A stretch of DNA of 64,000 nt from an uncultured Clostridia bacterium. Its GTDB lineage: Bacteria > Bacillota > Clostridia > Oscillospirales > Acutalibacteraceae. Each line of letters starts with the position of its first letter. Within the stretch, counting starts at the first letter, position 1. Below are positions 1-10,700 of this stretch, piece by piece. The stretch is taken from the NCBI GenBank assembly GCA_947168445.1, contig CAMVLW010000003.1, positions 1 through 64,000 on the forward strand, given 5' to 3'. Position numbers and translations under genes: made by a program. Below the pieces are notes generated by a model, which was not told where the DNA came from, ran no database searches, and saw only the letters and a list, made by a program, of their open reading frames with translations.

Positions 1-86
1 CCGCAAAACCGCAGTGACCATAGGCTTTCTTTTTGAACGGAGCTAACGCTTCCGCGCTTTTGCACGACATTGAATTATTAAAGATA

Positions 87-119
87 AATCCCCATACCGT
101 TTTTTGCGGTATGGGGATT
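87..119. terminator. Bidirectional rho-independent terminator
   Basis: A perfect 13-bp inverted repeat (87-99 and 107-119) encloses a 7-base loop. On the plus strand it is followed by a T-run at 124-131; on the minus strand a T-containing stretch follows. It lies just beyond the stop codon of the cohesin/dockerin gene and could also end a plus-strand transcript entering from the left. Bases 1-86 hold no supportable gene. Confidence 0.85.
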
Positions 120-139
120 CATTCTTTTTTTAATGCGAA

Positions 140-1711
140 TCAGCCCTGTCTGCCGAGCGTCACATCATATTCCGCGAGATAAAGCTGCAAATACGTTGCG
201 TCGTCAATCGTCACTTTGCCGTCGCCGTTGGTATCGGCGGCTTTCAAGGCGGTTCCTGTGAGAAGATTGAGTTGCGCGAGGTGCCGCTGGATTGCGGTGA
301 CGTCGCGGATTGTCAGCCTTAAATCGCCGTCGGCGTCACCGATGAGAAAACGCTTGGGAAGCACCTCGGTTTTGAGGTCGGTGTAGGTTGTTCCCTCAAG
401 GGTTACGGTTGCCTTATACTCCCGCTCGCCTTCCGCGGTGAGGGTGGGCTGCTTGGTGATTGTTGCTGTGATTACCGCGTTGACAATCTGCACATCATCA
501 CACTTTTCGCAGGAAAACTTCGCGGCTGCGCTTTCGTAGCCGTTCCACGTCCACTGAGGCGCGCTGTAGGTATGCGGCAGCTTTTCAATCACCTTGCCGT
601 AGGTGATTACTGTGCGGCAGCCGTTGCAGACGGTATCTCCTGTATAGCCTTCCTTGCTGCAGGTAGCGGCTGTTTTGTGTTCAATGTGAGTGCCGCCGAC
701 ATGATTATGAGGATTCTTTTCACCGTAGGTAAAGGTTTCCTTCCCGCGCACACCGCAGACAGCGCAGCTTTTGTAATAAACAGCGGCGCTTGAGCAGTTG
801 GCGCTTGCTTTCAAGTATTGCGGCAACGCCCGCTCAATGTACTGATGCCCCGCAAACGGCAAGGGTGCGTCGGAGCCGGAGACAATTTCGCCGCAGTCGG
901 AACAGATGGTGTACGCCTCGTGACCGTGCTTTACACATGTTGACGCTTCATAGGGCACAACTTCCGTTTTCAGGTGAGAGCAGAGCACCGTCAGTGTGCA
1001 GAAAGCCTGAAAGCCGCCGTCCTCGGCGGTGGCGGTGATGACAGCTTCGCCGTATTTGTGAAGCGTCACCACGCCGCCGCTGACGGCTGCAACAGAGGAA
1101 TCGCTGCTGCTCCAGGAAACATTCTTGTCAGTCGCGTTTTCCGGCGTAAAGACCGGGGTTAGCGTAACGGTTTTGTCGGCTGTATGCACGGTTGCGGCGG
1201 TGCGGTCAAGCGCAAGACCTGTCACCGGGAAAGGAACCAGCACGCCGCCGTTTTCGATTTGAAACGCGATATTCCGCTCTGCGATATTATACACGTCGTC
1301 GGGGTTGTAGGTGACGGAAATTGCGTGAAAACCGGACGGCGCATTTTGCGCAACGGTGAAATCAAGCGTGGCATAAACCATATCGCCTGTGGTGTTCTGC
1401 GCGCCGTTGAACCAGTTGAGGGTCACGGGACTTTGCAGCGTTTGCGGCTGCATGGACATGCCGCCGAGCGCCGGGTTGTAGGTGACGCCGCTGAGTGTAA
1501 GGGCAGAATCAAACTGCACTTTGAATTTGGCGGAGGCAATGCCGGGGTTGTTGTCAATGCGAATAGTCACGCTGACAGTCTCCCCGGGCTTTGCCTGCTC
1601 AGAAGAAACGGTGAAGGTGGGGGCGTTTGCTTCTGCCGCTGTAACAGGCGTTCCGTATGAAATTGACAGCAGCAAAAGGATTGCCAGCAAACTACTGATG
1701 ATTTTCTTCAT
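140..1711 (-). CDS. Exported cohesin- and dockerin-bearing adaptor protein
   Basis: This is a 523-residue surface protein. Residues 1-25 are a signal peptide ending near TAAEA. Residues about 30-157 match the ruminococcal cohesin pattern (FTVSS..AKPGE, NNPGIAS, VTLNWFNGA, DDVYNI). Residues 165-243 look like a bacterial Ig-like (BIG2) domain with the ATVHTAD and WSSSDSSVAAV signatures. Residues 244-450 hold repeated Cys-x-x-Cys(-Gly) modules (CSDCGE, CAVCG, CNGC, CEKCD) common in Clostridial surface proteins. Residues 456-518 form a type I dockerin with two calcium loops (GDADGD and DTNGDG). The gene follows the giant dockerin gene after 14 bases, with AGGAG 8 bases before its ATG, so the two are probably co-transcribed. 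The family role is to bind a dockerin through the cohesin and a second cohesin through its own dockerin. That it binds the giant neighbour is inferred. No enzyme domain is visible. Confidence 0.9.
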   Translation of the reverse strand: MKKIISSLLAILLLLSISYGTPVTAAEANAPTFTVSSEQAKPGETVSVTIRIDNNPGIASAKFKVQFDSALTLSGVTYNPALGGMSMQPQTLQSPVTLNWFNGAQNTTGDMVYATLDFTVAQNAPSGFHAISVTYNPDDVYNIAERNIAFQIENGGVLVPFPVTGLALDRTAATVHTADKTVTLTPVFTPENATDKNVSWSSSDSSVAAVSGGVVTLHKYGEAVITATAEDGGFQAFCTLTVLCSHLKTEVVPYEASTCVKHGHEAYTICSDCGEIVSGSDAPLPFAGHQYIERALPQYLKASANCSSAAVYYKSCAVCGVRGKETFTYGEKNPHNHVGGTHIEHKTAATCSKEGYTGDTVCNGCRTVITYGKVIEKLPHTYSAPQWTWNGYESAAAKFSCEKCDDVQIVNAVITATITKQPTLTAEGEREYKATVTLEGTTYTDLKTEVLPKRFLIGDADGDLRLTIRDVTAIQRHLAQLNLLTGTALKAADTNGDGKVTIDDATYLQLYLAEYDVTLGRQG

Positions 1712-1725
1712 TTTGTGAACTCCTG

Positions 1726-4700
1726 TTAATAAATTTCTACTTCCCAGCCCGACAGATACTGATACAGGCGGGTTAAATCCTTGTTGTTTACTTCGCCGTC
1801 GCCGTTGACGTCGAGCGTCATGTCCTCAACCTCAACATCCCAGTCGGTCAGATATTGGAACAGACGGGTTAAATCCCTGTTGTCCACCTGATAATCGCTG
1901 TTAATATCGCCCGGAAGAATGACTCTGTTCACGTCGATATTTTTCACCTTGCCGGCGCTGTCAATGGTAATCAGGGCGTTGTCTGCGCTGATTTTGATGA
2001 CCGAGGGGTCAAGGCTCAGAATATAGGTTCCCGAAATCACGTCGGTGAAGGTGTAGGTTGCCGTTCCGCCGACGATTTCGACAGTTGCGGTGTAGGTCAC
2101 GCTGCTGTCCGCCGCGTCGGTGAGAACGAGCACCGCGCCTGCCATGTCAGCCTTACTGTCATTGGAAGTAAGCTGACCGGAAACGGTGTAGCCCTGCACG
2201 TCCTTCATTTCGGCTGCGGTGCTGCTGTGTCTGACGACAGTGAGAGCACCGTCGGCTTCGCGCATGACCTGCACAATTTCAATGTACTGACCGTTCTGCA
2301 CGTTCTTAACGGTGAAGGAGGGCACTGCGCCTGCGTTTGTCCAGCCCGCGGGATTGAAGCTTTCTGCCGGGAAATCGTTTTCGGGCGCATTGTAAACCAC
2401 TCTGTAGTAAATATCGCCTGTGAGGGACAGTCCCCTTGCCTGCGCACCGTAAACGGTCACGCTGACGTCGCGCTTTCCTTCCACTTGCTCTGCTGTGACA
2501 GAGGTGAAGGGCTCGGCATATGTTTCTCTTTCGGGCTCGGCTTCGCTATAGCCTTCAACCGCCAGCGTCGCCGCTGCGGAACGTCCGCCCGCGGTGTTGA
2601 CGGCGACTGCCGAAAGTCTTGCATTCTGCGCGGGCTTGGCAAGCGTAACGGCAAAGCTGCCGTCGGGGTTGGGATTGAAGATGGCGGCAATGGCTTTTGC
2701 GGTGTAGGCTTCTTCGATACCATCGTCATTTTCTTCGGTGAAGTCGTTTTCGTAGGTCAGAATGACATAGACTGCGCCGGGTGCTGAACCGCTGACAGTA
2801 AGGGTGCCTTCACGCGCGCCGTCCGCAACGCTGATTGCGGGTGCTGCGGGTGCGGTAACATCAACAGTGACCTGAACCTGAGCGGTGTAAATCACCTTTC
2901 CGTCCTCAGTTGCCCAATTCACGGCGTCGTCGCCTGTGGAGAGGAGCGAGAGGAATACCGGGTCGCAGACTGCCGCGTCGAAGGAAATCTTCACGGTGCC
3001 GCTGTAAACGCCTGCGGGCGTGTTCGGGGCTGCCTTAATCACAAAGCCGCCGTTGAGCGCGCCGCCCGCGTTGAGCGTGAAGTCGCCGAAGCCGACGGGT
3101 GCCGCGGTGAGGTTTTCGTCCTCAAAGGTAAGCTCGGCGTTGATAACGCCAGCAAAAATGCCTGCGCTCTCGCTGACGGAAACACTGAGATTACCGAAAT
3201 AGCTGCCGTCGTCTGTTTGATTATTATTGTTGACAACGGTGGCTTTCTCTGTATGAACGGCGGTAATTGCCTTGTCAAAGGACGATACCACGCCCTCTAC
3301 GGTGATTCTGCCGTCAAAGCCTTCGGGCGTTGTCACGCGCACGGTGTAAGCGCCTGCCGCGCAATTTGTGAGCATTGCGTAGTCGCCTTCGTTGATGAAG
3401 GACTTCGCTTCAAGCGCCTCGCCGGAGGGTGAGAGAATTTCGACTGTCAGCTTGCCGTTGACGGGAGCCGCCGCGAAAATGCGGAGGTTTTGCCCCTGCT
3501 TAACAGTAATGCTGCCGGAGAGCGTCTGTGCGCCTGTCACCCAGCCGGAAACCAGCGTTCCCGCGCTGACCTTGCTGCGCATGGCGGCAAGCTGGCGCTC
3601 GGTGCCCGCGTAGAAGTGGAGCACAAAGGGTCCCTGCTCGGCGGCAATGGAAACGGTGGAGGGTTCGCTCGCGGCATAGCTGAGCACGGCGGAATAGCCT
3701 GTGCTGTCGAGCAATACGGAGCGCGGAATTGTAAATTCACCGATGAAGTCGGCGCTCTCTCCTGCCGGAATCAGAATACTGTTGCTGCTGAAATTCACCG
3801 AAGCAATCTTGCCTGCGGCGGTGAAAATGTCAACACCCGGACTGACGGCAACGGTTCTGCTGCCGTCGTTGCGGAAGGTGACAAGCACCTCTCCCCTGCC
3901 CTTTGCTTCGCCGTCGGGAATAACGACGTCCTTGATGGAATAGGTAATCAGTTCGGTGTTGAGCGGCGGGTCAAAGATGATTGCCTTGTCGAGAGCAAAA
4001 ATCAGATTGTAAATATCGTTTGCGATGGAGGCTTCCTTCATCACGGTGTTGCCCATGACAAGCGAGAGTTCCGCGATTGACAACGCGGTGAGAATGGAGC
4101 GCGTTTTCCACGCTTCATCAAGCTTGGTGAACACCTGGTCTGCCAAGCTGTCCCACGTTGCCGCCGCGCTTGCGCCGAGAGAAGCGGAGATGGCGTTGGG
4201 GCTCATGGTGAGCACCATCAAGCCGGAACGGACAATCAAATCATAGAGCGCCGCGGTGTAGTAATCGACGACGACCATGGAGTTTTCGGCGTTAATCACG
4301 TCGGTGTTTAGCAGCGCCTTTTGATAGTCGCGGAAGCTGAGCACATAGTTGGTGCTGATTTCAAGACTTGTGCTGTTGTTTTCGTTTAGCTGCCAGATGT
4401 CCAAATCCTTGTAGCGGCGCACGGAGTTTTGCTCGATATTCGCCGCAGCCGCCATCTTTTGCGACAGCGTTTCAAGATACTGCACAATTTCCTTGACAGG
4501 ATAGGAAGAATTCTGCGCGAGAGTCTGACTGTAGTGAGTGACAAGCAGCTGCGCTTCTCTGAGCTTCAGCATCGCGTCCTTGCGGATGTCGCGGAACACC
4601 TTCTTATCGTAGGTGTTGTCAAGATAGCCGTCGAGCGTTTTGCCGTTCTTCACGGTGCCGCTGCCGCGCATAAACGCGAGGAACTTTTCGGGCGTTGCCT

Positions 4701-7700
4701 GCTCGGTGATGGCTTCCACATAAACCTGCTCAAAGAGAGCCGCCATCACAGCGCTGACGTGGGCAATCATCCACGCGGAATCGGTCTGCTCGCTGCGCTC
4801 ATATTTGGCGCGCTGCATGTTGAGATACTTGACAAGATAGTCGGAAACGTCGCGCTTGTCGGAACCGCTGAGCGGCTTGAACGCGCCGGGCGCCTTTTCA
4901 TTTGACTTGACAATCGCTTCCTCAATCAGTTCCATGAGCGTTTTGACAAGCGGAGAGTCCTCACTCAACGCCCCGGTGGAAGCATCATTGCGCACCGCTT
5001 CATAGGTGTGGTAGTTAAGCTTGAGCGTAGCGTCGCCGAACGCGCCCATTGCCTTTGTCATTTCGTCCTTCTCATTGGCGAGTTGGACAAGCTTTAAGGT
5101 GTTGCCGATGAAATCAGCGAACGGCTTTGTCAACTCAAACTCCTTCGCCAGCTCCAAGCCTTCCTTGCCGAGAACCGCGATAATCGCGGGGGAACCCTTG
5201 TCCCAAGCGGAGCCGAGCGCGGTGGAGAACGCCTCTACCTTGGCTCTTACCTTGCGGAAGCTTTCCTTTGCGTCGTAAATGCTCTTTGCCTTTTTGACCT
5301 TATCGGCGGTGTCGGGGAAAATCTTCGCGAGGTAATCGTCGTTGAGGTCGGGATTCTCATAAACCGCCTTGACAGTCTCCCACGGCAAATCGAGATGGTT
5401 GTCTTTGAGGTATTTGTCAAAGTCCTTTTCGTACTCGCCGCGCAGGTGATGGTTGAGCATGATATGACCGCGCACCGTCAGAACGGTGTAGCCGAGTTCG
5501 TTAACCGAAAGATTGATTTTGCCGAGAATGTCATATGCCTTGTCAAGCTTGCGGATAATCTCGTCGTAGTTTTTCGCGCGGCTGTAATCGCCCGCCTGAT
5601 AGTCAAAGGCATTATAGCGCGCAAGCTGGATTTTATCAAACAGATAGCTATATAACTGCGCGATGTCCGCTCTGTTTTGCGACCACTCTTTGAGAATCGC
5701 TTCAAGCGCCGCTTCCACCTCGGGAAGCTTGCTTGCGTTGACGCCTGCCTGCGTGAGCAGACGGTTATAAATGGAAATCGCGTTACTCACCTTGGCGGAA
5801 AGTTCTTTGAACTTTGCCTCAATGTCATTAAGCTGAGCGACAAGTTCCGCGTAAACCGCCTTGGAGGGCTTGAAGCTGCCTAAGCCTTCAAGCAGCTTGA
5901 GGTTGCCCTGCACTTGGCTTACCTTGGCGGCGCCCGCTTTGATGGAATTCATAAACGGCTGGATATGTCCGATTACGTCGTCGGAAATATCGAAAACCGC
6001 GCCGAGCAGGAGCGTGCCGGTAAAGATTTGGTCAGTCAGCGACTTTTCTCCGCTGTCACCGCCGCCCACATCAAGCGAGGGCTTTTCGGTAGTGTGACCG
6101 CCCAGCTTGCCGAGAACGTCGTTGACGACAGTGGAAATGTAGGTCAGATACTTTTGAACGCCGACAATCACCTTGGCGGTCTGCATCATCTTAGCGTTGG
6201 TGTAGGCGTCCTCAACTCTGGTGCCGTAGTCGCCGACGGTGGCGTACATCAGAACCGACAGGCTTTCGGCGATTTCGTCAATCAGTTCGGCGATACGCGC
6301 GGGATTTTCCGTGCTTTCATTCTGCTCGCCGGGTGTGCAGCTGCCTGCCTTTTTGCCGTTGATGTAGATTTGCGGCTTGAAGTCGGTTTTTTGCGGCTGC
6401 TTGGGCAGCGGCAGCGGGTGCGGCTTGAGCGAGGTGGGAACACCGTTGTTGCTCTCGCCGATAACATCAACCCTGTAGATGATGTAAACGCTCTCGCCGG
6501 ATTTGAGCGGTTCGAGAATGATTTCATTGGGAACAGGGTTGTCGTCCCAGCTTAAATACCAGTCAACAAGATCCTCGGAGGAGGTGTCTGCGCCGGGATA
6601 ATCGGTCATGCTGCCGGTTGTGTAGGAGGAAAGCCGCGTTCTCTGCCCGTTGACGGACGGAATATCGAGAGAGGTCAGGCGGATTTCGTCCGAGGTGCCG
6701 AAGCCGGAGTTTGTGATAACGATTGCCACATAGTACACATCGGAATCGGGGTCAAGCTGGAAGGTCTGCTCATAGGTGGTCAGTTCCGCGGGAAGTTCCA
6801 CGTTCTGCACCACAGGGTCGGTGAAGCCGGTATAGGTTCTGCCGCCGCGCTTGAAGCTGTATTCCACCCACGCAAAGCTTGTGCCGGAGGAATCCCTGAG
6901 GTGATTGGCGGCTTGCTCCGCTTCCTCGGCGGTCATGTAGCCGCTGTCAATCAGATAAGTGAACATATCGTTGCTGTAAAGCTGCGAGAGCGGCTCCAAA
7001 TCAAAGGCAAGCGCAAAGCTGCCGCTGGCAAGGAGCGTGCCGACGTCGATTCCGTTGGCGGTGGCGAACTTGGCGAGAATTTCTTCCTCGCTCAGTCCCT
7101 CCCAGCCCTTGACGCGGTTTGCTTCCAGCACGGAGGGCGCCACATAGAAATCGGTGTTGTTCAGATTGGCGCCGGGAGCAAGATGACCGTTTTCATCGGG
7201 CATCATGTCGGAGATCATCACTCTGAATTCAAGTTCTTCAATCGCTTCAACGCTGCTTGGATTTTCAAAGCCGACGGTCAGCCGCGTATGCTCTTCGCCG
7301 GAGAGAATATCCTGCGCAAAGCCCAGCTTGAAGCCGTCGTTATTCTTTGAGGACGAATTGGGCGTTGAGGAGGTGCCGGAATTCGAGAGGAACTTTTTGC
7401 TGTAAACCTTGGAGTTCGCGTTGGAGCCTGTTGAGAATGCGCCCTGCAAGCGCTCGGTGGTGTAGACAGACGCGCAGCCCTCGTCGAGATAGTAGCCGTT
7501 GGGAACAAAGTCCACCTGAACGGGAATGGTGCGGGTAACGGTTTTCATTTCACTGAGGCTGCCCTCGGCAAATTCCAGCGCGCTCTTGCCCTCGATTACA
7601 ATCTCGAACTTGTAGAGCTTCGGAACATTGCCGGTGTAAAGCGGCACTCTGCCGTCCGGTGCGCCGGTATTTTCATCCGCGGGCGTAACGGTCAGCACTC

Positions 7701-10700
7701 TGCCGTCCCCGGAAACGGAAACCTTGTTATACAGGTGCCTAGTGAGATAGCCATAGGAATTCAGGCGGGTGTTCTCACGCTCCCACGCGGCGTAGTAGGT
7801 ATCCCAGCTATAGCCTTCGGGAAGCGTCAGGGTATAATTCACGCCGTCCTGCTCAACCGCCGCTTCGAGATAGAGCGCGGCGAGGTCGAGATTCCAGATG
7901 AAGTCAAAGGTTTCCTGCGGCGCGAGGGTGCCGACATAGAGGGTGTCGGTCAAGCCTTCGCCGCTCTTGAATTTGATATACTGCGAAGGAATGTCGCGCG
8001 GGTTGATTTTGACGGTAACGTCAGTCATGTTGTGCAGCGCGTTGCCCACCGTCAAATCGGAGTTCATAATCGCCAGACGGCTTGAAATCTTGCCGTTGTA
8101 GTAGGCGATTTCGATTTCATCAACCGGGTAGTCCGGCAGAAGGTCGGGCTTTTCGGATTCATAAGCGCCGCCGAACGCAAGCTGATACATGATATCCTCA
8201 TACGCGCCGTTCTTGACGGTGTAGGAATCCAGCGTCTTTTCGGTGGAGACGGCGGAGCGAATCACAAAGAGCTGCTGCTCCACGATAATACTTTCGGGAA
8301 CCGGGTCAATCACCGGGAGCACCTCGATTTGCTTGGTGACAGCCTTGATGCCGTTGCCGCTGACGCTGACGTTATAGGTGCCGGACGGAATATTTGTAAA
8401 TTGCACGGTGCCGCCCTGAGAGAGATTGCTGCCGACGGTCACGGCGGAACTGATGTCGCCGGAGTAGGACCTCGGGTCAACCGGCTGCACGCTGTAATCG
8501 GAAGCAACAGGACCGTAGAGGGTCACCTTGCCGTCGGTAATCACGGTGCCGTCGGCGGTGACGACCTTAATCACCTTGGTACCGATAGCATGAGCGGACA
8601 CATAAACCGTCACGGGTATTTGAACGGTATCAACGCCGTCCGCGCTGATGAACAGGGTCAAATCGTATCTGCTTGCGGTCACATTTTCCTGCGGCGCAAA
8701 GGTGACGGAAATCCGCGCAGCGCCCTCGGCTGTGCCGATATCATAGCCCTTGCAGTAGGGATAAACAGTGGTGGTGAGCGCGTCCTCAGAGGGAATACCG
8801 CCTGCCGTCACCAGGCTTGCCCACGGAACGGAGCAGCCGTTGCTGTCAAGCAGTTCGGCTTTGAGCCCGGTGAGGTTGCCGGTGCCGAGATTCACCACTC
8901 TGTAGCTAAAGGTTTTTACCTCGCCCGGAGAGGCGGAGGTTTTGACGGCGAGCGTTTCTTCCTCGCTCTCGTTGTCGAGGTTGAGGTTGGTAATCACCAT
9001 GACCGCCTTGGGAGCGGCAAGGGTCAGCGCAATGCGCTTGGTGAGGGTATAAGCGCCCTTGTCGGTCATCGCGTTCAGGGTGAGAATAACTTCATAATCA
9101 CCCGGCAGGCAGCCCTCCGCGTCAATTTGCAGCTTGTAGTCAAGCGCGTTGTAGTCAATGCCGCTGCCGTTGACGGAAACGCCGTCGGTGATGGCTTCGA
9201 GCAGGTCAGCGTGCTTTTCGTCGAGCACATACGCGTGACCGCCGGACATAAACTTGATGACAGGCGCTTTGGCGTTTTGCGCTTCAAGGCTGTTTGCGGC
9301 TGCTGTCAGGGTGACGCTGCGCAAATCAAGATAACCGATATTTTCCGCGGCGCCCTTCACGGTGGTTTTGTCGCCTGCGGTGACGGTAACTTCATTGACG
9401 CTCGCGAAGTATGCGCCGTAAACATAAATGCTCTCACTTGCGGTGCGGTTGGCGCCCGCGTTCTTCACGGTTGCCGCGATTCTCATTGCGCCGCCCGCGT
9501 TGGCGGGAAGTTCAATGCTGCGGACAAAGGTGCCGCTCTTGCTGAGAACGGTTGTGTATTTCCAAATCTGATTGCCAATCAGCGACAGTTCAATGGTGTC
9601 GCCCGAATCAAGTCCTTCGGTGGTGCCGCTGACATACACGGTATCCCCTGTTTTGTATGCGGAGGAATCCGTTTTGACGGTGACGGAAATCGCGGGTACA
9701 ACGGTGGAAGTAAAGCTGCTCGCGTCGGACATGCCGTTGAGGTTTGCGGTGGCAACCAGGCTGTGCTTGCCGAGCGTTACGCCGCTGAGGTCAAGCTGCG
9801 CGAGATAGCGGTCGGTTGAGGAATCGTAAACGGCGGTAGAAAGAATGTCTGTTCCTGCCACCATGACCTTGACCGTAGCAGCATCGGTATTCGGCTTTCC
9901 GTCGGAGCGGGTCAGTGATACGCGCACGGTGTTGTCGCTGTTCTGTGTGAGATACGCCGCGTCGCTTTCAATGGCAACGCTGATTCCGTCGGACACATTG
10001 AGCGTGCCGTCATATCTGACGCCGGAGCGTGAGGACATGATGATGTTGTATTCGGAATCGGCAAGCGCTGTGAGCGCATACGTACCTGTAGGAAGAACAT
10101 TTGCCGTCCAGTAAACAGTGGCGTCTGCCGAGGCACCGGGCAGAATCGCACGGTCAATGATGGATTCGCCAACCAGAATGCCCTGCGTAAAGAGCGATAC
10201 CTTGAACGCTCCTGCGGATTCAGCCGCGCCGTTGTTTTTCACGGTGACAACAGTTGTCATTTCCGCACCGAAGGCAGCCGTGCCGCTTGTGCTCATTTTG
10301 GTGATGACAAGCGCGGGCATTGCGCGGCTTTCGAGCACGTTGCCGTCCTGAACCGTTTCGGTAAAGGTATTGTTGAGCTCGTCGGTTTCGTCAACAACGG
10401 ACATTGCGTCGCACACGGCGGTAATGCGGTTCGCCGCTTCGTAATTCTTCCAGACAAGCTGCACTTCCTTGCTCTCGCCCGCCTGCACAGAACCAATCAG
10501 AGCCGCGCCGAGATAGCGTTCATCGGCATAGAAGGTTACGGTGGAGCTGTTTTCCGCAGGAGCCGCGCCGTTGTTTTTCACGATAGCGGTAATCACCGCG
10601 TCGGAGCCGCTTGCGGAAACGCTGACGCTTTCAACCGTCAAATCCGCCTTTTCAAAGGTGATGGTGCCGGCGTTATACGTCCATGTGTTATCGGAGCGGT

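Noticed and set aside
1-86. Possible tail of a plus-strand gene entering from the left
   Set aside because: Short open stretches end at about 36 and 46, but too little sequence is present to recognise a protein.
8329-9819. Long plus-strand frame opposite the giant gene
   Set aside because: It is an antisense shadow created by GC-rich codon bias; it has no ribosome site or recognisable domain, and the opposite strand has a continuous exported repeat protein.
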